Source of the DNA: Telmatactis stephensoni
Taxonomy: Eukaryota > Cnidaria > Anthozoa > Actiniaria > Isophelliidae
Direction of reading: 5' to 3'
Assembly: GCA_029948255.1 (NCBI GenBank)
Contig: JALIZF010001694.1
Location: 519,282 to 583,281, forward strand
DNA length: 64,000 bases
Shown: piece by piece, positions 46,101-55,592 of the stretch
Layout: each line of letters starts with the position of its first letter
Position numbering within the stretch: position 1 is the stretch's first letter
Notes under the pieces: generated by a model
Seen by the model: the letters and a program-made list of their open reading frames with translations, nothing else
What the model was told of the DNA's origin: nothing
Databases searched by the model: none
Made by a program: the position numbers and the translations under genes

Positions 46101-48912
46101 CAAAGAAGATTACTCGTGTTCTGCTTTTTTCGCGCCTGGTGTTGCGCTTTTAGTGCACTCAAACAAGAAGGCAAACGCGTAATTCACTTTTACGGCAGAC
46201 TGCGAATTCACTTTTACGGCAAAACGAATTCACTTTTACGGCAAATGCCAGCCTAGTACCCAGGCGTTCCTCTGCGAGCGCGAAGCGCAAGCGAGACCTG
46301 GGGCGAGAGAGTTCCCGTTGGAGTCACTCTGTAACGTCACGTTTTGAAACGAGAGACGGGATAGCCTGGGGACTAGGCTGGGCAAATGCGAATTCACACA
46401 CATTCGTGTTGAAACGATAATGTCAGACGCAAATGGAGGAGGTCGCGTGACCCTATCTGCCGTCTGTGGTTTCCCGTGTGTATGATGCTTTATCTCTCTA
46501 ATAGCGATTTATTGAAAGTTGTTCTTAAGACAATGTGACGGGCGTGTGCATCTTTCACCGTGTTCATCTTTTGCAATTTTCCACCTCGTATGCAAGATTG
46601 TTAGCAATCTAGCCAAAATTACCTGTGCGATGCGTAACTCGTGCGTGATGTGCGTGATATGCGTTTCTTAAAGGCCACCTAATCCTTACTTGGAACCTTT
46701 TTATCGGAAATTTTTATTACTTTTCTTCCACCTTGGCGAAAACTTTTTTCGACTTCGGCAAAACCCCGAATTTGGACGAATTTTGAAAGTAGTGCTTTTA
46801 GCCATTTCTGATCTCCCCATTTGACGCATGACCGTGTTTGCTAGGGGTATGGTACTAGTCATGTGTGATTCACCCCAGGCTTCTCCAGGCGCGGCTTTCA
46901 ATCCAAAACAGAGAACATTGCAGTGAAAACGTAGTTTAAACATTTTTGGCCAAGGAAAAAGCTATCGTCTTCTTGTAAGGTTTCATTTCAAGCAGAGCAA
47001 CAAGGACGTCACGCTCGTACCCCAGGTTGTAAGTACACGGCTGTTGGACCTAATTTCCTTCGCTTTTTAAAAGCTCTGCACCTACAGGATTTGATGACAA
47101 AACACATTTTTAATAGTTTTTAATTTTCGAAAAAAAAAGTTTCCAAGTAGGGATTAGGTGGCCTTTAAGTAGCTGACTTTAACATCAAAATTGATACGAC
47201 ATTAGTTCCTCCTTTGCCACCATGACCTTCAAGAATAGATGTTTCTGGTTTTCGGCGCCTTAGAGTTCAAGTACGCTACATGTGTATTTGAGCGTCAGTC
47301 AGTCTGCTAGTTGGTCGAGCGTGGTCTTTCGGGGATAGTTCCGGGCTCGAGCACAGGCCAACACTCAGGGGCTTTAAATAATCGAGGAAGAGACGTTTCT
47401 GTCTTTGTAATTACATCTATAGGCACCGCTATACATCAACCCTACGTTTCAGGGAAGTGAAAGAACCCACTCCATTAATCGCGAAGAGTAGGGCAAAGAG
47501 TTCAAGGCCTGTGTGCGTGGTCTAAAATATTCACCTGTAGAACACACTTGCATTAAGAGGAGATATTTTTCACGTTCAAGCATTTGGCAACAAACACCAT
47601 TCAACTGAAGAATAACTGTTGTACAAAGTTAAAGTTATTACTTTCAGAAAGTTTAGGTTATTTGTAAGTGGTTTTGATTAATAAAAGTTGGATACATGTG
47701 TTAATCCAAAGTGAAAATTTGAATCGAAAATGAGTTTTAGGCCTGGCCTTCTTTGCTCAATTGCCATATAATTCTTTACATTCAGCTTGAAAGTTGCTAA
47801 ATTCGAACAAAAAATTCAAGATAACAACTTTGTACAATTCAAAAGACTGTTTTAAACAAGCATTGTGTCTTATTGGATCGATTTTTAATTGATAAAAATA
47901 GAATTTAAGTGTTAATCCAAAACGAAAATTTGAATTAAAACTGACACAAGGGGCTAGTTTTTGGCACTTTTGGCCATTTTTACTTGATATTGAAAAAAAT
48001 CTGCTCTTGAATCCTTGCTGTGTTACGTACGTCCCTACAACAACGTGTTACGTGCGTCCTACAACGTATGCCGTAAAAGCAATGTAAATCCACAAATTTA
48101 ATTTTCAATCACAACTTCCTTTTTACTTTGAAGGTGGAAAAGATTTCAAGACACTGCAAAGAAACACAATTTAGATTCCCAAGGGCTAACTCACTTCAGC
48201 TGTGAAGTCTTTAAGAAGTACGACTTGACGAACTATTACGATCGACCCTCACAAGTTTGCTTGAATGGAAAATTCATCAGCGAGTATTTCTTACAAAATG
48301 TTGAGAATATGATTGAATCGGTACGAACAACCAAGTATGCAGCTCCATTATTTACATACCTACACATAAACAGTGCTCACACAGATACTGGAAGTAGAAT
48401 TCGAAACGAAGATGACGCACTCGTTGCTTTCACTCTAAAAATGGCTAGGTAAAGCAAACTGTGACGATTTAACAAATATATTTCATTTTTCCGTGCGTCT
48501 GTACTTTTATAGATGCACTAATGACGTCATATTTTGGTGACAACAAAAAGAACTGAACGAAACGAAGTTGAATGTCGTGACTAGTTGTTCTCTTGACGAC
48601 TTCTGTGAATTTAATAGGGTACAGACGCACCGAAAGTACAGAGCATGCGTAAGATTCTGTTACGTCATTTGTACCTGTATACTGTTAATAACACACAGTT
48701 CTCTACAAATCAGACCGCGCGTATTATATACCGGTTGTTATACACATACCAATCGATTATTGGTTTGGCTATAGCCAAAAAAATATAACAAACCATTAGT
48801 GTGAATGGAGAAAACGTTGTGCAAAGAATAGTGTACGCGCACCGCCTTTTTGGGATTAAGTGTGGAGTGAACGGAGCCTATCGTGACAGATATTATACCA
48901 TTACGCCGTCAC

Positions 48913-48944
<32 letters not shown>

Positions 48945-50517
48945 GTAATGATCAGTAATAATATTTTCATACATACGACTTTTCAACTCGGTTACACGAA
49001 AGGTGGATAGCACCATTCTTTGGATTCTTTTCTAATAGTGGATAAAATCATGGCGCTATCCAATAGATTTATACACTGGATTAAGAATTTAACCAACCCT
49101 CGTTCAACCACGGCTTTAAAACGAACGCTTTAATGAATTTCTATTTACTTCACTTTCAGAGATCCAAATACCTTGACCATAATTTTGTCAGATCACGGAC
49201 ATACACGCACAGGTTACGGACAAACTGATGAAGGCACACGTGAGCTTTACAACCCGCTTCTCTTCATGATCGTACCATATCAAGTTGCAGGTTTGCTAGG
49301 AAAGGAACGAATGGCAGCTTTGGTTAATAATCAAAAACGGTTGTGTACAACTCTAGACGTTCACAAAGCCTTGATAACATTATACGACAAGAAAAAGTCC
49401 ACAGACTACAAAGTATCTGGCCTGTTTGCTCCAATACCACCAACTCGTAAATGTGACGATTTAAGCTTGTTGCCTATGGTTCGTTGTCAGTGCGAAGGCT
49501 CGGAGATTAAAGTTGATGACAACTCAAACAGCCACAGATGGCTGGCAGAGTTTGCTCTTGGGAGTTTGAATAAAGTAATTCAGGAAGCTTATTCTAAGAG
49601 TAAGTATTACATGTTCGTTTCGTTAGAGTTCATGTTTTGTTTTATTTAAGATGACGTCACAACATGGCGTTGGGAGTATACATGACGTCATAACATGGCG
49701 TTGGGAGTGTACGTGACGTCACAACATGGCGTTGGGATTATACATGACGTCATAACATGGCGTTGGGAGTATACATGACGTCACAACATGGCGGGTTTAT
49801 AGAATTGTGTTATGATAAATTATATAATATGATAGTCATTTAGCTTTTTTGTTCATTTATTTTTTTAATTTCTTAGGCATCAATAAATCATCCAGTGTTC
49901 TTACAGGTTTTGGAAATTGTGTCCGTTTGGTTGGGAAATCGTTTCATGAAATCGTTCAAAGCGTGACTGGTTCGTCTGTAACCTTTAAACTTCACGTGGA
50001 CGCCACCAAAGTAGGCCTAAAGGACGATGAGATATTTACTATAGGAATCGAATTAAAAGGTGGAACCCCAACTCTTAAGTCTTACGACAGACAAACTTTA
50101 TACAACAAATTCAAGACCTGTGTTGATACAACAGTGGAGTTGAAACTGTGTGTTTGTGATAAACGCAAAAAAATAAACAGTGTAACAGTGCTGCCTTCGG
50201 CAGCCATGAAAGAATTCGTCTCGACCCCCATGTTTGGTTCTGAAGCGAAAATCAAAGACCTTCATGGTGGATGTTTATTCCAAATATCCAGACAACACAA
50301 AAGTAGTTTTAGCATTGCTTACGAGATCGCCAACTCGTGTGTAGGACAGAAATTTAAAATTAGTGTGTCAGGGTCTCTTTATTATGTGTTTGTGTCTAGA
50401 TCTTTACCATTTGAAGTAGTAGTTGAACCTAACAGTATATATTTTCTATTTTCCGCAACGCGTCAAATCCTAAATAATAGTTATATGGACATTAGTATTA
50501 AAGCTACTAAAGTGTAG
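40048..50517 (+). CDS. DUF229 (sulfatase-like) type II membrane protein, seven exons, frameshifted
   Basis: Spliced gene whose exons join in phase with consensus splice sites: 40048-40147, 41821-42019, 42751-43329, 45869-46049, 48134-48448, 49160-49599, 49877-50517. The product (about 818 codons after allowing for three indels; first exon not found) starts with a membrane anchor, then a Cys-rich stalk. The DUF229 domain has NINIVVLDSIARPHF, YQTMFQEDACWHDSWG, YLHINSAHTDTG and ILSDHGHTRTGYGQTDEG, equivalent to the metal-site blocks of the sulfatase/alkaline-phosphatase fold. The family is extracellular or Golgi-lumenal in animals; enzymatic activity is unproven. Exon 3 carries two single-base insertions and one deletion, so the gene is a pseudogene or the sequence has errors. 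Introns are rich in transposable elements. Confidence 0.85.
40900..41420. mobile_element. Foldback element in DUF229 intron
   Basis: AACCGAGCCGCTAATGAAATT, ATGCACGAGCTATTGTC and GGACTGACCAATCAG pair with CTGATTGGCCAGTCC, GACAATAGCTCATGCAT and ATTAATTAGCGGCTCTGTTC. CCTGCTTTGCA and TGCGAAGCAGG are the outer ends. Confidence 0.75.
41410..41767. mobile_element. Long hairpin made of two family F arms
   Basis: AATGAGCTTTTATCATGTAA..CCATAGCTGGAAAGAGCACG is complemented by CGTGCTCTTTCCAGCTATGG..AATGAAAGCTCATT, closing on a perfect CGCTGGTAGGC-AAGAGAT-GCCTACCAGC stem at about 41578-41605. 42020-42750 has no clear feature. Confidence 0.8.
41821..42019 (+). CDS. DUF229 gene, stalk exon
   Basis: Acceptor TTACACTCACAG, donor GTAAGT. 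Encodes a charged segment and PMPLPCPYVHLRR; begins in phase 1 and ends in phase 2, matching both neighbours. The preceding intron (40148-41820) is occupied by two foldback elements. Confidence 0.8.
42751..43329 (+). CDS. DUF229 gene, exon 3 with three frameshifts
   Basis: Acceptor TTTGTCTCAG, donor GTGAGT. Encodes a Cys-rich region and the first catalytic-domain block (NINIVVLDSIARPHFFRVM). The frame moves by an extra base near 42948, an extra A in the A5 run near 43198, and a missing C near 43268. Net length change is +1, and the total over all exons becomes divisible by three after removing it. Confidence 0.75.
43395..43683. mobile_element. Tandem pair of GGGCCCTAAAATCGC foldback units in an intron
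   Basis: Two ~150-bp units start GCCTACTCCGGGCCCTAAAA at 43395 and 43550. Each ends in the inverted GATTT.AGGGCCCG..GGAAT. GGCGATTTTAGGCGATTT is repeated inside. Second unit is slightly shortened. Confidence 0.8.
44016..44698. mobile_element. ~680-bp foldback with a nested ~90-bp-arm palindrome
   Basis: Outer ends AGGCGCTGTTACACTGCAAT and GCACAGTGTAACAGCGCCTT. Inside, 44141-44230 (AAGAGACCATAATACTAAGA..GCGAAG..) is inverted at 44325-44417. Related end sequences occur near 40612 and 45122, and the inner arm recurs near 45725. Confidence 0.8.
45869..46049 (+). CDS. DUF229 gene, exon 4
   Basis: Acceptor TGACGTGGTAG, donor GTAAGT. Encodes KEEFGQVMTSLAPVG and HGYQTMFQEDACWHDSWG, a conserved block of the family. 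A partial copy of the 44.1-kb foldback lies directly upstream (about 45725-45830). Confidence 0.85.
46249..46380. mobile_element. 132-bp MITE with 9-bp target duplication
   Basis: CAGCCTAGTACCCAGGC and GCCTGGGGACTAGGCTG are the termini. GGCAAATGC flanks both sides (46240-46248, 46381-46389). The target lies in a small tandem repeat of CGAATTCACTTTTACGGCA (about 46170-46240). Confidence 0.88.
46672..47164. mobile_element. 493-bp TTAA-flanked MITE
   Basis: AGGCCACCTAATCCTTACTT and its inverted end AAGTAGGGATTAGGTGGCCT are bounded by TTAA at 46668-46671 and 47165-47168, as in piggyBac- or Kolobok-type elements. No transposase. 47169-47589 shows nothing. Confidence 0.85.
47590..47998 (+). repeat. 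Dispersed AT-rich repeat family G, copy 2
   Basis: Same block order and orientation as 28005-28405, with a ~20-bp extra segment near 47745. Confidence 0.8.
48134..48448 (+). CDS. DUF229 gene, exon 5
   Basis: Acceptor TTTACTTTGAAG, donor GTAAAG. Encodes YDRPSQVCLNGKFISEYF and PLFTYLHINSAHTDTG, typical of the domain. Phase 2 start and end fit its neighbours. Confidence 0.9.
48492..48630. repeat. Foldback with GTGCGTCTGTAC arms
   Basis: GTGCGTCTGTACTTT at 48494 pairs with GTACAGACGCAC near 48619. It lies in DUF229 intron 5. Confidence 0.55.
48913..48944. repeat. (GAT)n microsatellite in intron
   Basis: Ten or so uninterrupted GAT triplets. Confidence 0.95.
49160..49599 (+). CDS. DUF229 gene, exon 6
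   Basis: Acceptor TTCACTTTCAG, donor GTAAGT. Contains TLTIILSDHGHTRTGYG, where the DHG metal-site motif lies, then YNPLLFMIVP. Ends in phase 1. Confidence 0.92.
49652..49796. promoter_or_regulatory. 31-bp minisatellite with five TGACGTCA (CRE) palindromes
   Basis: Perfect TGACGTCA octamers start at 49652, 49683, 49714, 49745 and 49776, every 31 bp exactly. The rest of the unit is (C/T)AACATGGCGTTGGGA(G/T)TATAC. TGACGTCA is the consensus site for CREB/ATF proteins. It fills the last intron of the DUF229 gene. Regulatory function is inference. Confidence 0.75.
49877..50517 (+). CDS. DUF229 gene, terminal exon
   Basis: Acceptor TTTAATTTCTTAG, then a 213-codon open stretch to TAG at 50515. Encodes a C-terminal beta-rich region with paired cysteines (FGNCVRL, KTCVDT, ANSCVGQ). 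It is unlike the catalytic part and probably a separate extracellular domain. Confidence 0.85.
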
Positions 50518-50639
50518 CGTCATTAGTTGTGTTTAGGCAGTATTAGAATTATTCTAAAGATATTTTAACATATTTTGTACTGAGAATGGCCCGAATGATT
50601 TGATTTGCGCCGTGAAAGAGACGACTACTCAGAGAGTAC

Positions 50640-51040
50640 TAGAGTGGTTTTCATTTGACCATGAAGGAATAGGCAAACTAATAGTCGGTAGTAGACTCTA
50701 AAGCCATTGTTTTCTTTTGTTTCTTATCAACTACTACAAACTAAATAGTCATTATTCTTTCACGGTCAAATGAAAATCACTCTAGTTGATAAAAAACAAA
50801 AGCAAACGGTAGGTTTAGAGTCTACCGCTATTATTTTGTCAACTGTTTCATGGGTTACCGTGGCCCACGGATATTTATTGGAGTGAGGGCTCAATTTTCG
50901 GTAAGCACTTGGTGTATGCAACACCAATTGTATGCAACACCAAGTGTTTCAAATAGATTGTATATCAATGGAGGTATCATATATTGATAAACGTGGTGTT
51001 GTATACACCAAGTACTTACCCAATTATTGAAGTTGCCTGC
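50640..51040. repeat. Two adjacent foldbacks downstream of the DUF229 gene
   Basis: About 50640-50840: ACTAGAGTGGTTTTCATTTG and GTAGACTCTAAA pair with CAAATGAAAATCACTCTAGT and TTTAGAGTCTAC. About 50895-51022: GGTAAGCACTTGGTGTATGC pairs with TATACACCAAGTACTTACC. Confidence 0.7.
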
Positions 51041-51146
51041 TGAAAAGTTGAGATTAAAAAATCAAACCTCCGCCACAATAAATACCCGCGGGCCGGCACC
51101 TTAAAAATTGTACTGACTGATTGGATGCAAAATACCTGGACACTAT

Positions 51147-51470
51147 AGAGTGCTTACAATATATCCGTGAAAAAGTTAGCGAACTAAATTGTACTAAATA
51201 GAACGAAATCCTTTGTTTTCTATTGTTTAATTAGTGCAAATTCAGGGGTGTATCCAGAATATTTCAAAGGGGGGGTCACACTTTCCATTTTCCACCAAAG
51301 GGGGGGTCACACTTCCAATTTCTCAATCTTTCTCCAGTCAGATTATTTTATTTCTATCATATTTTTGTTTTCAAAGGGGGGGTCACGGGCACCCTTGGAC
51401 CCCCCTGGATACGTCCCTTAAATTAGTGCAATTTCTTACAAAGTTTTGCATGGATATATTGTAAGCACTC
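51147..51470. mobile_element. Outer foldback, host of a nested element
   Basis: AGAGTGCTTACAATATATCC at 51147 is exactly complementary to GGATATATTGTAAGCACTCT at 51450. It contains the insertion at 51244-51420. Confidence 0.75.
51244..51420. mobile_element. 177-bp inverted-repeat element with a 15-bp flanking duplication
   Basis: Starts AGGGGTGTATCCAGAA and ends CTGGATACGTCCCTTA. AATTAGTGCAAATTC (51229-51243) and AATTAGTGCAATTTC (51421-51435) flank it. The GGGGGGGTCACAC word is repeated inside. Confidence 0.7.
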
Positions 51471-51580
51471 TATGAAGGCTTTTTGTACGCATCAAAGATC
51501 TCTCAGTACTAAGATGCCGCCTCTTATTTCATTGCTTTCTGATAGCCAAGGTGCAATGGGGATCTTACTTGGACAATAGT

Positions 51581-51951
51581 AGGGACCTTACGCAACGACG
51601 ACGGCGACGTCAGTGAAGACGGGACGCCAAAAAAGATTAAAGAACAATCGATAACGCTATTTCTTTCGCTTGTTCATTTTCATGCTGTGACATTCAGACT
51701 TAGAATCTTGAAATAAATGAAAATGAAAGATCAGTTTTCTGTGCGAACGAAAAAGAAGCTGGTTTACTTCTACAAGTTGCCGTTCTCGGTAGAGCGTGAA
51801 ATCTGGACTTTTCACGTTGTAGTTTTGAAGAGTACGGTCGATGTCTTTGCAGTTCTACACATTTGCACGTGCATTTATTGTATTTTGTAATTAAAGGCAT
51901 TGTTTTAAGCCGTCGTCGTCCACGTTGCCGTCGTGGTTGCGTTAGGTACCT
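51581..51951. mobile_element. 371-bp MITE family C, copy 2
   Basis: AGGGACCTTACGCAACGACG.. and ..GTGGTTGCGTTAGGTACCT termini, flanked by AGT on both sides (51578-51580, 51952-51954). Same length as copy 1 at 16985-17355, opposite orientation. 51955-52810 has only a C-run at 52416-52437. Confidence 0.8.
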
Positions 51952-52814
51952 AGTGATTTGGGGGAGAGGGGGACATGCGTTTTTAAATACGAATGATACG
52001 ACAATCAAATGTGCGACGTTTTTGTTCTAGAGTTTTGTTTTATTGAAATACGTCAGTAATGTACAGTACACGTTTAATGCTGGAATAGCGTTCGCTGCCC
52101 CTATCGTAAGGTATCACCTCGATCAACACTCAACTGAGGGCCAAAAATAAATATTGTTTATAGATTTTATAATTTATAAACAGTTTTTTCATGTTAGCCC
52201 CATTTTTTTACAAATCAGTAGATTTTATTAAGGCCACATGCATCTCAAGCAATTATCCTGTTGTGTACAGTACACGGTAAAAAATGGTGGTCATTTTTTT
52301 AAATAAGAAGAAGAAAATACCATTTTAAAATAAACGTGCTAACCTTTGTGTGTAGATCCTTTCTAGCTGTTTTAAGTGTTTTTTTTTTCTACTCCCACCT
52401 CCCCCGCCCTTCGGTCCCCCCCCCCCCCCCCCCCCCCTGCTCGCTACCTCCTCCAAATCGATCGGCAATCTTTCCTTGATAAATCACTCCAACTTAATTT
52501 TCTATTACTGGTGGGAAATTAAAAAAAAGATAATTGCTTGGGCTGCCTGTGAATAGGCCTAGGAATAAATAAATTTCAGACGGAAATAAAAGAATTGAAT
52601 AAATGAGTGAATGAATGATTACACATTTCGTTGCTTTCCCACACCGTTAGCCAACTTCATTCTAGCGCAATGCATCATAATGGATCTTGAAAGACGGCTA
52701 TTCCAAAAGAAATCATTTTGCAACAAGACCCCATACACGGAGTAAATGAATAATCTACAGCAGATCCACGTAGTGGCTGTTCTTCTGCTGACACTCATAC
52801 TGTCTCACTACCTT

Positions 52815-52990
52815 TGCAAACATCGCCCAACTCGCATGTTGATTTTTTGCTGAGGGAGGAAAAACCCTCGTGGCATGACAACACATCAAACAAACTCAAT
52901 TCACATATGATCCGATGCTCGATCCGGGACTCGAACCCGGACCACAGCGGTGAAAGGCCGGTGCTCTCACCACTCGGCCAACCGTGCCAC
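52815..52990 (-). mobile_element. tRNA-derived SINE
   Basis: Minus-strand head 52990-52913 has an A box (TGGCCGAGTGGTGAGAGC) and a B box (GTCCGGGTTCGAGTCCCGG), the internal RNA polymerase III promoter. Acceptor and anticodon stems do not pair, so it is not a working tRNA. A unique body (CATATGTGAATTGAGTTTG.., then a CCTCCCTCAGC hairpin) extends to about 52815. Confidence 0.75.
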
Positions 52991-54128
52991 CAACGAGTAA
53001 TACAGAATTATACATCACGAATAGTTGCAAACAACTTCTTTATAAATAGAAGGCCTTCGAAGGCGACACACAAGAAGGTGAATCGCTGACACGTAGTTTG
53101 TCTTACAAGCTCTGAGGTCCTCTGACGAGAATCAAATCGTGTGTCATGATTCAAAATATCATTATTATGCCAATTCGGAACACATTTCGGATTGCCGACG
53201 ACCTTTCCATGCATGGTACGTAATCGATGGATACGTATACCGAGCTTGCGCTGTATAGGAACTTATCACTTTGTACGACACTCGCCGAACGCTCGCCAAG
53301 TAAAGAGTGTGAGCATGCGTTGTAGATGACGTTTTCCAATTTGTGACAGACTAAGGAAAAAGAGTAAGGGCAATATATTCCTCCACGTTCATTGCCGGTT
53401 TTGAAATATACGTCAGTTTCCTCAAGAACGAGAAGAAAGGTTAAAAATAGAATGTTGGAGGGAAATGTGGTCTTGAAGGCCGTAAAAATATATTCAACTT
53501 GTTTCGCTACATCAGTCATTGCATTCCTGAGGATTTCCTCGGAAGAATTGTTTTGCTAGCTTCGAAGTCATTTTGGTGATTCAGCGAGTTGTTGTAATTT
53601 CAAATAAGCTGATTACGTTACGCTTGAATTTCAAACCGCCAACAAATTGTGATATTTAAATTCACATACAAAACATTTCTTAGTGATAACCTCGAGCAAT
53701 TACAATGTCTATATATATGTATGAATTTTCCATTCCCAAAATTAATTTAAGTGATTCTAAGGCCATTTTAAAAATTCTTATCATAACATCCGGTGTGTTG
53801 TTTTTTCGAGAATTTATAGGTTTCCCAGAGACTCCGATGGATGGTCTTGGAACGAGAATGGGAAGCCCGTATCAAATAGAGTCGAAACTCTTGTTAGTGG
53901 CTTCAGTGGATGGTAAGTGGTTGGTAGGATATCAAGAATGTCACTTCATGATGGTTAAGTAACAGAAAGAAGTGGTTAACGAATCAAGTACTAACAACTT
54001 TAAAACATTTAATGCAGATTATTCATTATGATGTAATTATTTTTCCTAAAACAGCATGTTTCTAAAAAAATCAACGAATGTATTAGCCTTGAGATTTTTA
54101 TATCTTAATGTAGTAATAAGTTGCTTTT
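52991..54128. other. Intergenic; one isolated exon-like segment
   Basis: 53821-53914 is bounded by TTTATAG and GTAAGT and stays open (GLGTRMGSPYQIESKLLLVA). No partner exon was found on this strand. Otherwise no feature. Confidence 0.25.
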
Positions 54129-55169
54129 CTAAAAGTTATACGATAGGTAGTCTTTCATGGTCTTGGCGATTGGCAGACCTTCAACTTTATCTTGTCTGTT
54201 TTTCAAAGTCATGTTAATTTGACGACGGCATAACCCCTTTAAGGATTTTGGTCTTTTGTATTCATAGACTTTGATGACATCACTACCATCACAAACCATT
54301 AATTTACCTCCACTTTTAGCCCTAATTTGCCCTCCCAAAATCCCCGTCGATACAATAACATGGCCAATGCTTGCATCGTTAGCTGATTCCAGTGCAATGA
54401 TCTCATCTTCAGTTGCAACAATGACATTTTCACCATCGTGGGCGAGACCATTTATGCGTCCAAATTGCCTTTTCTCGCCGTCAATGTAACAATGTGTTAC
54501 AATTTCCTCATGTACTCGCCCAGGTTTTCCATTCGATGAGATTTCCACATGTAGACACCTAAATGAGTTGTTGGACTGGGCTGATCTGAGCGGCCCATCA
54601 CAGAGGCATACATCATAACCAGACTTTGAACAACACATTCTCCAAATATTACTTCCAGTTTGTAAATTGTAAATAGGTTGAACATCATTTGAAATGTTCA
54701 TCTCAGAATCCAGTCGAAGTTGCACAACAGTGTCGCAAGTACCAACAAGTAGGTTATTTTGGGAGGCTAACGCTAGTGGTATCTTGGCTGGATACTGATG
54801 ATGTATCTTTCGGCTGCTTAAAGCCCTGCAACTTGAGATTTCTTCGGTGCCTTCTAAAGGTGATATAATTGAGTATATGACGACAACAATATAAAAATCA
54901 TCACTTATATGACGATCTTGGGCCCATGATACAGCTAGATAATCCCCAGGTAGGAAAACAACATCCTTAGGAACTGAGTACATTTTCTTGACTTCGGGTT
55001 TAATCGATGTGACGATTTCTCCTGTGTCTGGATTCCATACGGTTGTACTACAAGAGCGATCAATGGATGCAATCAGGTTAAGTTCGCTGCTGTAGTCGAA
55101 AGAATAAACGGGTCCCCAGTTTGGAAAATTGCAGATTTGCCTAATACAGTTATTAAAAAGAAACTCCAT
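54129..55169 (-). CDS. WD40-like propeller protein with C-terminal SOCS box (WSB-like), copy 1
   Basis: Intact, apparently intronless 346-aa gene. The N-terminal ~300 residues are beta-propeller-like: VYSFDYSSELNLIASIDRSC followed by TTVWNPDTGEIVTSI is a WD-type blade, and IPLALASQNNLLVGTCDT and NGLAHDGENVIVATEDEIIA are later blades. The last ~40 residues form a SOCS box: the BC box SLKGLCRRQI (Elongin C contact) and the Cul5-box-like VEGLPIAKTMKDYL. WD propeller plus SOCS box is the architecture of WSB1/WSB2, which recruit substrates to Elongin-Cullin-5 ubiquitin ligases; the substrate here is unknown. The start is MEF, with an in-frame stop just upstream. Two relatives on the same strand follow at 56228-61354 and 62890-63943. 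Confidence 0.82.
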   Translation of the reverse strand: MEFLFNNCIRQICNFPNWGPVYSFDYSSELNLIASIDRSCSTTVWNPDTGEIVTSIKPEVKKMYSVPKDVVFLPGDYLAVSWAQDRHISDDFYIVVVIYSIISPLEGTEEISSCRALSSRKIHHQYPAKIPLALASQNNLLVGTCDTVVQLRLDSEMNISNDVQPIYNLQTGSNIWRMCCSKSGYDVCLCDGPLRSAQSNNSFRCLHVEISSNGKPGRVHEEIVTHCYIDGEKRQFGRINGLAHDGENVIVATEDEIIALESANDASIGHVIVSTGILGGQIRAKSGGKLMVCDGSDVIKVYEYKRPKSLKGLCRRQINMTLKNRQDKVEGLPIAKTMKDYLSYNF

Positions 55170-55592
55170 ACTAAACCGTTACATCAGCTAAATATAGCAT
55201 CACAGGATAAGACAGGATTCAAAGTGTTAACAGAGAGATATTAGACCTGCATTGTGTTAGACTTCTGAGGTACATAGAATTCATATGACCTTTCAGACTT
55301 TCAAAAGATTGAACAACGTAGAACACAGGAAGCCCAATATCATTTAACAATTCAAATACGTTCAACAGTCAAAATTAAAATTGTTTCAGCAACAGCAGTG
55401 GACTTTGCGATAACTATTTAACAATTGCAATATGTCCAACATGCAACTTCAAAAGCTTTTCGACAACAGTAGAGAACAGCATGCAGAGAGTGTCGTGACC
55501 ATAGCACAGGGATCCCATGCGAAATAATATGTTGACACTGTTGTGCCGTGCTATTAAGGAGAGTTCATTATGTAAAAGGATTTAGCGTGACC
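55170..55592. other. 5' flank of WSB-like copy 1
   Basis: About 420 bp with no gene and no obvious repeat or TATA element that I would call. Confidence 0.4.

Noticed and set aside
49652..49796. CRISPR-like array with 31-bp period
   Set aside because: The repeats are uniform minisatellite units, not repeat plus variable spacer.
52913..52990. A genuine tRNA gene
   Set aside because: Promoter boxes are good, but acceptor and anticodon stems do not pair and a SINE body follows.
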